The notes below the pieces were generated by a model. That model was not told where the DNA came from. It did not search any database and saw only the letters and a program-made list of their open reading frames with translations. DNA of 11,708 nucleotides. Origin: Saccoglossus kowalevskii. Taxonomy: Eukaryota > Hemichordata > Enteropneusta > Harrimaniidae. The position numbers and the translations under genes are program-made. Shown here in pieces: positions 1 to 9,239 of the stretch. The stretch covers positions 95,587-107,294 of the forward strand of contig NW_003124401.1 in assembly GCF_000003605.2 (NCBI RefSeq), in the 5' to 3' direction. Every line of letters starts with the position of its first letter. Positions within the stretch are counted from its first letter, which is position 1.

Positions 1-1723
1 TTTTTGTTCATAATTATAAACTGTTTTAACCATAGTAGTACCACTTTAGGTTAGACATGGCAATGCTTCAGCAAGTTCAGCATGTTTTATGATAAGACAA
101 ACCAGCATTTCATGATGTCTCCACCACTCTAATCTGAATTAATAACTGTTAAAGATAGGATTAAACTTTTTACACACGATGGTAATCAGAAAGTAACCAG
201 AGAGAGAGAGATAGTGGGAAGAGTACACACATTCATATGATACATGTATTTACAATGTAACTAGCATCCTGCATTTATAATTCAATTCAAAACAAAACAA
301 AAAATTTATTTGTCAACAAAATAATTCTAAAAGTTTTTAAAAGTTTGTACAAAGTACAAAAATGTTATTATATTTATATTCATTTATTTAATAAATTGTG
401 AAAATGGAATTGCCATAAAATCCCTAATTTTGTGACAAAAAGTATAAAAGCTATGGCAAATGCATTTTGGTTTTTTCAACTGCAGAAAATTTAAATTATT
501 TTGACTCGAATGGAAAAGAAACTGACGACGTGTACAATCTCATGAGTGATGGAACATTTTATATTTAGCTTTGAAATCAATCGCAAAATCTGCACATTTA
601 CACTCCAGATACCCCACAAGTCACTTTGATTGCTTGCCGCTTAAATTATTACTTTTATCAGCCAAGTAGTGATAAATTCACCCCTCAAAGCTAACACTAA
701 GTGATCCGACCTCAAACACCTGTGCGGCAAAACATGATAAATATATTGGTCATTAACTGTACCCGCTACTACGCTAAGGTCAATACTGTATATTGATAAC
801 AATATCTGGAGTACTTCATGATTCCCAATATGTACAATCTCGCTTCATGTACAAAATGTACCACTTACAGAGTCAGGAATCATACATGTAGTCTTAATAT
901 TTAAAGAATATTTTATGATATTGAGGACAACCCGATCAAATTAAAAAACAACATCTGATTTTTCAATGTTTTCAAACTTTCAATAATATTCAATAATATT
1001 AAAAACAGTGAGGTATCCAAAGCATTTTTTTAGGTCTGAATTTCAATAAAAAATGGCAAAATATTAATTTTACTTCCGTTTCTGGAATTATTTCATCATC
1101 ATGTATTTCTAGTTTGTCTATTTGACATTCTCTTGACAAAATCACCATGCAAACACAATTTATATTCACAATTGTGACATATGTACAGTCAATGCTGCCA
1201 TATTTATAGTCCGTGAACAAATTTGGTGACAAGTAGCGAGATCTTAAAAGTTACCGAAAAATATGACTTGACCAGAATATGTTTACAACAGCTAGTGTGG
1301 AAAGGAACCCCATTGTTTAGGGTCTATTATAAATGCTAAACATCTCTTTAAAATGTTACTGTCAAAGAAATCAAACGCATATCTGCAAATGAGCATTGGA
1401 ACCATGGTTATATGAACCTGTATTTTCAGGTGTGACCGTAGTCTTTGAACTCACAAAATTCAAGTACTCTAAATTATAACAGCCTACTTTTTGAAAACGC
1501 CCCTGTAATGATTAATCAGCTTGCATTCAATGTACATGTTGCCTCATACATAGGAATATAAAGTTTCCATAAGTTAATCCAAGCAATAAATTACATGTAA
1601 TTAATATTGATTCGACCAGAATGAACAAATAGTTGGTGAAATTAACAGTATGTCTACAGAAGTAATAATGTGCGGAAGTTTCAGGACTGACAGTAGAATG
1701 GAATTCCTCTAAGGCTATGTGAC

Positions 1724-1738
1724 AGCGCCATCTAGAGA
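1724..1738 (-). promoter_or_regulatory. CTCF-like motif
   Basis: TCTCTAGATGGCGCT, read on the minus strand, fits 13 of 15 positions of CCASYAGRKGGCRSY, including the whole AGATGGCGCT core. It lies about 340 bp left of the divergent pair and has the same orientation as that pair's left motif. Confidence 0.3.
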
Positions 1739-2078
1739 CCATTTTCTTAAATTCCTTCATAAATATGACAATGGTAAATGCATGTTATACTTAAAATTGT
1801 CTCAGGGTAATGATATCATTTTTTTTTTCTTCTATAGAATATCAAATCTATAAATTCTATTTTGTAGCAAGAAGCATTCATAATGTACACACAGTGTATT
1901 AAACATGGTTATAATATTATATCAAGCTATAACATTTTCACTCCTCGTACACATGTGGTAGCACTGACAACTATAACACATTCTAGCTGTACTGATCTCA
2001 AAAATCTATATATGAATTTCTTGTTGGGTTACGAGCTGCTACTGCTGCTGTAAATGTCTTTACAATCATGTGGTGATG

Positions 2079-2136
2079 ACTGCCCTCTAGTGACATAAAC
2101 TATACAAGAAATTGATATTTACCACTAGAGGGCGCT
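2079..2136. promoter_or_regulatory. Divergent pair of CTCF-like motifs
   Basis: CCACTAGAGGGCGCT at 2122-2136 fits all 15 positions of the degenerate CTCF core CCASYAGRKGGCRSY. On the minus strand, TCACTAGAGGGCAGT at 2093-2079 fits 14 of 15. The two share an 11-bp perfect inverted repeat (2082-2092 and 2123-2133). CTCF and its motif are conserved across bilaterians, so binding is plausible but not shown by the sequence alone. Confidence 0.5.
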
Positions 2137-2305
2137 CAATCAAAGTACGTAGCCAATCACTAGCAATTTGTGTATTCTCAAAACAAACTCAAAATTGAAT
2201 AAAAACAAACTCAATTTAATCAGTTTGACAAGAAATGGCAATCAAGCATAATTAGTGTTTGTACTGTCATTGCTGAAAGTTCTAGAATGTTACATCTCTT
2301 ACATA

Positions 2306-2339
2306 CGAGGGGCGTTCAATAAGTAATGCCCCTGACCCA
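2306..2339 (+). repeat. Left terminal inverted repeat of the mariner element
   Basis: These 34 bp, starting CGAGGGGCGTTC directly after the TA target, match the reverse complement of 3484-3517 at 30 of 34 positions. The mismatches are at repeat positions 1, 4, 8 and 18. The inner 16 bases, ending TGCCCCTGACCCA, are identical at both ends, as expected for the transposase-binding part. Confidence 0.95.
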
Positions 2340-2471
2340 GTTCCAGTTGTCAGATCTAGATGAAATTTTGCATGTGTAATGACTTACATCTCTATGGGTT
2401 ATATTGCAAAAACAGCTCTGAACTAATTGTGGTTTTTGATCTACAGGTGTTTGAACTGAGTCAGCTGTGAA

Positions 2472-3444
2472 ATGGAGCCAGTTGAGTGTCGCGCAGTGAT
2501 CCGTTTTTTGTATTTGACTTTTGATGAAATGAAAGAAACTTATGGTGATGATGCCCCATCATATGATCTTGTAAAACGCTGGCATCTTAAATTCAAACAT
2601 GGCCGGAAGTCTATGGAAATAGCTCCCAGCCGTGGTCGTCCCTCTTGGTGAGGCATCTGTCCGTCAAGTTGAGGCAGCCATTTTGGAAGATCGACGCATT
2701 ACTGTTCACCAAATAGCCCAAGAGGTCAAGATTAGTACAGGGTATGTGGAAACTATCATTCATGACCATTTGCATATGCATAAAGTGTCTGCAAGATGGA
2801 TTCCCATGTTTCTCACACCTTTCCAGAAGCAAGAACGCGTCGAGGGCTCGAGGATGAATTTGGAGATGCGCCAAGAAGATGATCCACAGAGACCAAAGCC
2901 CAGTCAATGCAGTGGAAGCACTTGGACTCACCATCTCTAAAGAAGGCAAGGGTGCAGCCCTCCGCTGACAAGGTCATGCTCACAATCTTCTGGAACCAGG
3001 ACGTAGTAGTGATGACAGATTTCCTGGCAAAGGGTACCACAATTACAGGAGCCTATTACGCTTCACTTTTGATGAAATTACCTAAGAGAAACTATCAAAA
3101 TCAAGAGGCGGGGCAAGATCACCAAAGGTATCCTCCTCTTGCAGGACAATGCTCCGGTCCACAACTCGCATGTTGTCAGATCAGAAGCACAGGCGTGTGG
3201 CTATGAAATCCTCCTCCATTCCCCTTACTCTCCTGACCTTGCACCTTCTGGCTTTCATCTCTTCCCAGCCATGAAGTTGTTTTTGAAAGGAAAGCGTTTC
3301 CCAGATGATGCAGCCTTGATTTCTGAAGTTATGACGTGGTTGGAGGACCAGCCTGGGGTGTTCTACAAAAATGGTGTCCAGAGCTGCATCAAACCATGGG
3401 AGAAATGCACAACTCTGAGTGGTTCTTATGTAGAGAAAGACTAA
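2472..3444 (+). pseudogene. Decayed DD34D mariner transposase
   Basis: The reading starts at ATG 2472 (MEPVECRAVIRFLYL) in the helix-turn-helix DNA-binding region. It then changes frame three times. Positions 2472-2648 end at a TGA at 2649. Positions 2650 to about 2878 (GEASVRQVEAAILED) are in the second frame. About 2879 to 3081 (ETKAQS in the residue stream, then MQWKHLDS) return to the first frame. About 3082-3444 return to the second and end naturally in GSYVEKD and TAA. Comparison with remembered relatives suggests a short deletion after FLYL. A larger deletion just before TKAQS has removed the segment with the first catalytic Asp. The second Asp is present in LLQDNAPVH (codon at 3145). 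The third is Gly in LAPSGFHLF (codon GGC at 3250), exactly 35 codons further on. Two of three metal ligands are thus gone, and the protein would be dead even without the frame changes. Confidence 0.95.
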
Positions 3445-3483
3445 TAACTGTGCCAAGTTTCATTAATCTCCTGCTATGGGAAA

Positions 3484-3517
3484 TGGGTCAGGGGCATTAA
3501 TTATTGAACACCCTTCA
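3484..3517 (-). repeat. Right terminal inverted repeat of the mariner element
   Basis: This is the partner of 2306-2339, read on the minus strand from 3517 to 3484. It begins TGAAGGGTGTTC and is followed outside by the TA target copy at 3518-3519. Two of its four differences from the left end (positions 1 and 8) are C-to-T and one (position 4) is G-to-A. That is the pattern expected from deamination after insertion. Confidence 0.95.
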
Positions 3518-3599
3518 TACATGTATGCATGAATTAACAGTTTTCACCAATAAGGCGATTTTTCTACAAATATATGTAACCAGATTTCAAATCGAGTAC

Positions 3600-4760
3600 A
3601 GATGTCTATATGCAAACTTTGGGTTGCTTCGCCCCATGGTGCATTGCGCTCTCTGAATCCCTTTTCACTAGTTGGTTGGTCACCATGTGGAGTGGTTGCC
3701 TGTCGCTTTTTGTGAGCAACGGAATTGTCTTGCCAGCAGTATTCAGGTATTTAGTAAACCATTACTTTTACTGAAGGTTGTATATATTTGTAATTCGTAC
3801 ATTTATTTTTGTATTTATCACGTTCAATTTGAACACCTGGCTGCCGCCACGTCAGAGCTGGCAAATATGCGTACCGTATTTCTATGCCATACTTTGTAAA
3901 CTCGTTCTTTTTTTATGTCTTATCTGACAACATTTAATGATATTGTTTAATACTCGGTTTTGTAGTGAAATGTATATAATTTATATTTATTGAACCGTAT
4001 ATTTATGTCGCTATTTCCACCATGTGTCATTCCAAATTTGACACGTGGGAAATGTCCTTAAAGCTTGCACTAAGACTGTAATTTAAATTCAGTTGCAGAG
4101 TTGTCGGGCTATATTTTTGCGTCGTAATGGGACGTGCCACGTAGGAGAAATTGGTAAACTCGGAACAACCAGGATCTTGGCGTTGGCTACAAACAACCGT
4201 GTTGTCAAGCTGGATAACTACCTTGCTGTCGCAATTATTTCCTATATATGAAGAGATTATAGTGAACTGTAGTGATTTGTTAATTGTATTTTATATTATT
4301 GTTAAATGTATCTGCGAACATGTCCTGCCTAACTACCAGTAGTGTGATCAGCACTTAATCTATTCCTACCGGGTTGTACCTGTGTGCATATTACCGCAAG
4401 TCAGGTGCCACTGTTTTGCATATTGTTGTATAATAGTCTATTGCCATTATTGGTTGTTCTACTATCGTGTATACATTACACAGGTGAGAGTGTACCTGAA
4501 GTATTCGGTGAAAAATTGGATTGATTGGAATTGACCACTCTAATCTAACTTGCTGGTTACCGACAAGGTGGACCTTGTTTTGTTACAATTAGTCGGTACA
4601 TTCTCCTTAGGTGACTGCACTCGACATGAACGTGACTGACTTTTGTGTGTTAGTAATCCTAAGACTGAATAATTATTAAATAAGTTGTGAATGATAATAA
4701 GTGTGGTGACCATCATTTGGCATAGCGTACCTGGGCCCGGTGTTAAAGGCCGGTTACATA
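3600..4760. other. CpG-richer noncoding block, possible unrecognised insertion
   Basis: I count by eye about 36 CpG in these 1.16 kb, against one CpG in 4801-5400 and ten in 5401-6000. No protein motif is recognised on either strand. Small structures inside are the palindrome GTTCAATTTGAAC at 3822-3834 and a 10-bp inverted repeat (9 of 10 paired) at 4020-4048 that includes CACGTG. There is also a donor-like CAGGTGAGAG near 4482. No terminal repeats or target duplication could be fixed, so the borders are approximate. Confidence 0.4.
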
Positions 4761-7041
4761 TATATGGAATTTTATATTTGCTTATGCAGGAACAGAATGT
4801 AAAACATTTTGCAGAATGGTGAATAAATGAGGCCAATATCTATTACATTTCAGACCAGACTATCAACTATCTTCTTATATCAGTTTTCCAATAGAGCCAT
4901 ACCAGGTTGTGACTACTTCTCCAATCATGATGTGTGTATACAATATGACACACTTGTACATTTCCAGTGCTGGATCACAACAATAACTGAAGGAACCAGT
5001 TTTGCATGCATTTCTACTGTCAAAATAAAGCAAAATTAGGATATATTGACAGTATATTTTGATTGATTATTACCAACAAATGTGGATGAAATTCAACAAA
5101 CTGAGGCTTGAAATCACCATGGTGATAATGTATCCTAGTGGTTTTACACCATGATGGTGGTACACCCTGGTGATGGTGTGGTTGAAAGTTTGAAAAGAGC
5201 TGTTCAATAAAGATGTCTACTATGAACATCTGAAAATCTATAAGTGGTTATAAAAGTTTTCAGTGACCAGAATTTCCTGTTCATTTGAATATGAGATATT
5301 ATAAACATTAAATCTGGACTTATAACCTAAATATTTCATTTCAAGAACAAGTCACATGGTTATTATATACTACGTTTAATAATAAAAAATGTTGGCCAAA
5401 GAGGGCGCTATTTCATATGCTGAGCCTTAAACACTTAAGCTAGTCATCTATCGGGTTAATAGAATAATTGAATCGGTAATACAAATAACAACTTTTTTGC
5501 ATTTTAGACCAAAATTTCATCCATTCACTTGCCTTATTTGGACATCAAAGTGAGATTTGTAACAAGTTATAAGTGAATATTTACACAAATACATGTATAC
5601 AGACCTCACAATTATTATCATAGACGAACCATAACATAATTACTGTAATAAAATTTCGCCTATTTTATAAATGTTATCACCTTATTATTCAGCAGATTTT
5701 CTCAATTCATTGTCTTTATAAATTTCTAAGAAGTCGTATTTCTAATATGTTTCCTTTCTTTTTTCCTGGCCATGAAACACTGCAAAGTGATTGTGTTCGA
5801 TGGGAATTTTGCTTTTACGGTAACAACAAATGATAAGCACTGACTTTTACTCTAAAACTGAAACTTTTACGGTAAATAATTGGTGACAAATTATAAGAAT
5901 AACTGAGAATAGATTTACCGATAGATCTAAAATCTTTTAGCAACATACAATAAATTTAACTTGAGTGGCTGGGAATGGATGAGTGGTTAAAGGGGCTTAA
6001 CACAGAGAAAGCAATGAGTTAAGGAGCACCACACATAGAGGAGAATGAGATGAAGTAGCTGCCTGAGGACTATGCTGATTGGTTTTGGTTCACAGCTTTC
6101 AGCTTCATAATAAAAACACTAATTCTAAAGAGGCACAATCCATTACTAGTAATACATAAGTGATTAATGTATCATTGTTACTGACACTTTGTGTGATTTT
6201 TTAGTACCACAGTGAACTAAGTGTGTTCTGTTCTTCTATTTATTTATTTTTGGTTATGTTTTTTTTATATGGACACATTTGTCTGAACTAATAACACTTT
6301 CAACATAGTCATAATAAAAGCGACAATAGTTGTGATTTTGAACTTTTTTGTATCTAAATATAACCATATGGTGATGACCAAATGTCACGAAATAATGTTT
6401 TAGAGACAATTGCAAGAACAACAAGGCATGCATGGCCCCAAGGAAGCCACAGAATGCTCCATTTTAACTTGAAAAACTCCACACCCTGGTAGGGAGAACC
6501 CTATGTCCCCACTTGATGGCGCTGCTGAATTGCAGTGCTCCCTCTTGCATTTTTTTTCAAGAAAAACCCCTGTTAAGATTCATAGTTTTGTTTATAGTAA
6601 TATAGTTGGGACATAAACATGTCAGAGATATGGATCTTGAAGCTGATGCCTGGTTATGATGTTTTAACATTAAAATGACTGACATTCAGTCATCTTGTAT
6701 CTGATCCTCAAACAAGTACATGTACTAGTCCATATTGAGAAACAATGCCCTGGCAAACGGCTTCCGAACAGGGACTAACAATTATTAAAGTTGTGCTTTT
6801 AATAGAGAAGGCAATACATTGTGTGGAAAGGAGATCACTAGATTGTTGATAATTAACTAGTTTTCACAGGATAAATTATGCCCGAACATAATTATAACAA
6901 TATGGCACATATGAAACAAAATCACCATGTTGAAATGAATTCTGTGCATGAGTAAGACATGAGTATGATTACCCTATCAAGTATGAATGAAATTGACTGA
7001 CGCATGCGCCACACATGGTTGATGAAACCAATTACCAAAAC
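4761..7041. other. Noncoding DNA between the CpG-richer block and the minisatellite
   Basis: No gene is supported. The stretch holds three CACC/GGTG dyads at 5113-5179, a CTCF-like motif at 6509-6523, and TACATGTA at 5590 and 6717. A short inverted pair CTTAAC/GTTAAG lies at 5995-6022. The palindrome CGCATGCG at 7001-7008 resembles an NRF1 core. The open frames at 4827-5039 (+) and 5020-5229 (-) have no recognisable motif. Confidence 0.55.
6509..6523 (+). promoter_or_regulatory. CTCF-like motif
   Basis: CCACTTGATGGCGCT fits 14 of 15 positions of CCASYAGRKGGCRSY; the sixth base is T instead of A. It is isolated in noncoding DNA about 520 bp left of the minisatellite. A core-only match, AGAGGGCGCT, also occurs at 5400-5409. 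Confidence 0.35.
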
Positions 7042-7632
7042 AGCTACCAACTAATCAACAACAAATTGACAGCTACCAACTAATCAACAACAAATTGACA
7101 GCTAACAACTAATCAACAAGAAAATAGCTAACAACTAATCAACAACAAAATAGCTAACAACTAATCAACAACAAAATAGCTAACAACTAATCAACAACAA
7201 GTTGACAGCTACCAACTAATCAACAACAAATTGACAGCTAACAACTAATCAACAACAAATTGACAGCTACCAACTAATCAACAACAAATTGACAGCTAAC
7301 AACTAATCAACAACAAAATAGCTAACAACTAATCAACAACAAATTGACAGCTAACAACTAATCAACAACAAATTGACAGCTAACTAATCAACAACAAATT
7401 GACAGCTACCAACTAATCAACAACAAATTGACAGCTAACAACTAATCAACAACAAAATAGCTAACAACTAATCAACAACAAATTGACAGCTACCAACTAA
7501 TCAACAACAAAATTACAGCTAACAACTAATCAACAACAAATTGACAGCTACCAACTAATCAACAAGAAATTGACAGCTACCAACTAATCAACAACAAATT
7601 GACAGCTACCAACTAATCAACAACAAATTGAC
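7042..7632 (+). repeat. Minisatellite, 21 tandem copies of a 29/26-bp unit
   Basis: The array is 591 bp in register from AGCTA to AGCTA. Fifteen units are 29 bp and six are 26 bp. The shared core is CAACTAATCAACAACAAA. Two sites vary. The base after AGCTA is C or A, and the tail is either TTGAC (29 bp) or is shortened so that the unit ends AAAAT (26 bp). The short-tail units are at 7100, 7126, 7152, 7294 and 7433. A sixth 26-bp unit at 7378 instead lost three bases after AGCTA and keeps the long tail. Single-base variants (AACAAG for AACAAC at 7100 and 7546; TTAC for TTGAC at 7488) mark individual copies. The unit length is not a multiple of three and no start codon occurs inside, so it is not protein-coding. 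Confidence 0.97.
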
Positions 7633-8631
7633 AGAAAACAAAACATGAACAAAGTATATGTACTATATAAATCATTTGACATCAAATATTCCATATCATG
7701 AAAAGTTTAAATTGAAATGGAAAATATATATTTTCCCAGTACATCTCAAGAGACTAATATAACAATTTAACCATAAATACAAGTTGGTCAATAACATGTC
7801 ATGCTCTCTTACAGAGAATTAATAACACCAGTATACAAGAACAGAATATAGCTTGACATTATGACTTACACTCCTAAATCAAATACTTTATTATTATTAA
7901 CGTTGCTACATGAACATCACCTCAAGCAAATACTTAGAAAATAAAATAACTCAATTCAGGGAGATGAGGAATACTGCATTTATGGAGGATGCCCAAGGCA
8001 GATGCAGAAAACACAATAACTCTTGCTATAACAAAATAATGGAGACAACGATGACCCTGCTGTGTTGCAGGGGATTTCGATTGGATTAAAATATTTTGAA
8101 ATTTCAATTGATAACATCTATATGATTGGATAAATGCCATGCCATGAATCAGATATATACAAAACGTAAACATTACAGTACATATCAGTTTCAGCTCTCT
8201 GACGTAGGTACACAAACATGCCTCACAGATGCCAAGGATGTCCACAAACACCACACATGTAAACAGAACACATCCATGTATACGCATAAGTTTTTTCAAC
8301 AAGGATAAAAGAAATGATGCAACCCTTTGCATAAAACTTGTAAATTTAGGAACTACATGTACTTTTAAAACAAGATGTCATCACAATACAAATAGTGTGT
8401 ATTTGGAAAAGATAACTATTTATGCATTTGCAATTCTGTTGAAGTGAGTGTCAGGTATTCTCATTGTAAATCAAACCATTAAAGAGGCAATAAAGCAAAT
8501 CTAAATATGTTTGGAATCCGGTTTACAGTTGTAGACCAATGAATGATCATTCTTATTATGCCATGATGTTTTGAGTTGGTACATTCTGGTTTCATTGAAA
8601 TTTCTGTGACAATTGTAAAAAGTATTGGCAC

Positions 8632-8643
8632 TGTGACGTCACA
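8632..8643. promoter_or_regulatory. cAMP-response-element palindrome
   Basis: TGTGACGTCACA is a perfect 12-bp palindrome containing the full CREB/ATF site TGACGTCA at 8634-8641. The next 90 bp hold several CpG dinucleotides (ATGCGAAAGTGCG, CTCGCGATCTGCGG), unusual for the surrounding DNA. It lies about 600 bp downstream of the exon at 9240 in gene orientation, so it could be part of an intronic enhancer. Confidence 0.35.
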
Positions 8644-9075
8644 TGTTTACATTTTTGCCAAGCAGCATGCGAAAGTGCGATAACAAATGTTGCTCACTGA
8701 TCAACACTAGCTCGCGATCTGCGGTGATAACATTGTCTATAAGTTGTGTTATTAACAGGAACACATTATGACATATAATAACAACAGCAGTGAACAACGG
8801 CATTATATATCTGCGAGTGCGAATAACTGGCTCTTGCCAACCAGTAACTGTGCATGTGTGCAGAACGAAAACAAGTATGATGGCCTATTTCTCGTGATGT
8901 GTCAACAAACCCATGTTTACACTTATTGTATTATCAGATATTTTTACTATCAACACAACAAACCGGTTCTCTTAATTTTAATAAATATTAATGGTAGGTG
9001 CTGAGCACAAAAACCAGAATTTGAACAGCCCATGTCTGGCAATTTGTTACAAAAATGTTAACTAAAATACGTCAA

Positions 9076-9218
9076 GGGTTAACCTCTGTGATGTAATCAC
9101 CAGATGCAGAAACTATCACACACAGCCCTAGGTCCACAACACGGTTAAGGGTAAATTTCTATGGTGCAATGACCAGCATAGAGGGGAATTATCAGAAATG
9201 GCCTTGGGTCCACAACAC
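9076..9218 (+). repeat. Degenerate tandem duplication, two copies of about 68 bp
   Basis: Copy 1 (9076-9142) and copy 2 (9149-9218) both end in GGTCCACAACAC preceded by GCC. Within them TCTGTGATGTAATCACCAG corresponds to TCTATGGTGCAATGACCAG, and ACTATCA to ATTATCA. Similarity is obvious but imperfect, so the duplication is old. It lies just downstream of the donor of the exon at 9240-9327. I recognise no known family. Confidence 0.7.
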
Positions 9219-9239
9219 CATCATTTTAATAGAACTTAC

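Larger units (their letters stand above)
1..2305. other. Noncoding AT-rich DNA left of the mariner element
   Basis: No coding region is supported; the open frames here are short and carry no recognisable motif. Small features seen are a 12-bp AG run at 199-210, an exact doubled decamer CAATAATATT at 981-1000, a loose duplication of AAACAAACTCAA at 2181-2222, and three copies of TACATGTA (241, 883, 1592). The CTCF-like motifs are listed separately. By gene orientation this is probably far downstream intron of the INPP5A-like gene or DNA beyond it. Confidence 0.6.
2306..3517 (+). mobile_element. mariner-like DNA transposon, complete ends, defective
   Basis: This is a 1212-bp element with 34-bp terminal inverted repeats and a duplicated TA target at 2304-2305 and 3518-3519, both hallmarks of the Tc1/mariner superfamily. 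Between the repeats lies one decayed transposase reading left to right. Its remaining motifs (LLQDNAPVH, YSPDLAPS) and the 34-residue gap between the second and third catalytic positions place it among DD34D mariner elements. Such proteins are often labelled SETMAR-like or Mos1-like in invertebrate annotations. The length is close to that of intact mariners (about 1.3 kb), so only short internal segments have been lost. It cannot move by its own enzyme. The well-preserved ends might still be recognised by a related transposase supplied elsewhere, which is an inference. Confidence 0.95.
7633..9239 (-). other. Probable intron sequence downstream of the INPP5A-like exons
   Basis: This DNA follows the donor GTAAGT at 9239-9234 on the minus strand, so its right part is intron by definition. 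It contains the degenerate duplication at 9076-9218 and the CRE palindrome at 8632-8643. The palindrome GAATGATCATTC is at 8541-8552, and a small hairpin CCCTGC/GCAGGG is at 8055-8072. No further INPP5A-like exon was found. A 132-codon open frame on the minus strand at 7934-8332 is cysteine- and hydrophobic-rich but has no recognised motif. Confidence 0.65.

Noticed and set aside
199-210. AG microsatellite
   Set aside because: Only six dinucleotide units, which is common by chance and not informative.
2611-3040. Minus-strand open frames across the mariner element
   Set aside because: They are shadows of the plus-strand transposase reading. The plus strand carries the recognisable mariner motifs.
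4151-4342. 63-codon plus-strand open frame
   Set aside because: It is short, with no recognisable motif and no splice context strong enough to support an exon.
4081-4500. Possible solo LTR in the CpG-richer block
   Set aside because: TATA-like stretches are present, but no TG...CA ends with a target duplication and no primer-binding site could be placed.
5971-6022. GGATGAGTGGTTAAAG, resembling the A box of a tRNA-Ser or tRNA-Leu
   Set aside because: No B box follows and the cloverleaf cannot be drawn. The CTTAAC/GTTAAG pairing alone is too weak to call a tRNA or SINE.
7042-7632. Possible CRISPR array
   Set aside because: The units are directly adjacent with no unique spacers, and the genome is clearly eukaryotic, so this is a minisatellite.
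7934-8332. 132-codon open frame on the minus strand, the longest in the window
   Set aside because: It has no recognisable domain, an unremarkable hydrophobic and cysteine-rich composition, and no convincing splice or promoter context. It lies within the presumed INPP5A intron, and chance open frames of this size are possible.
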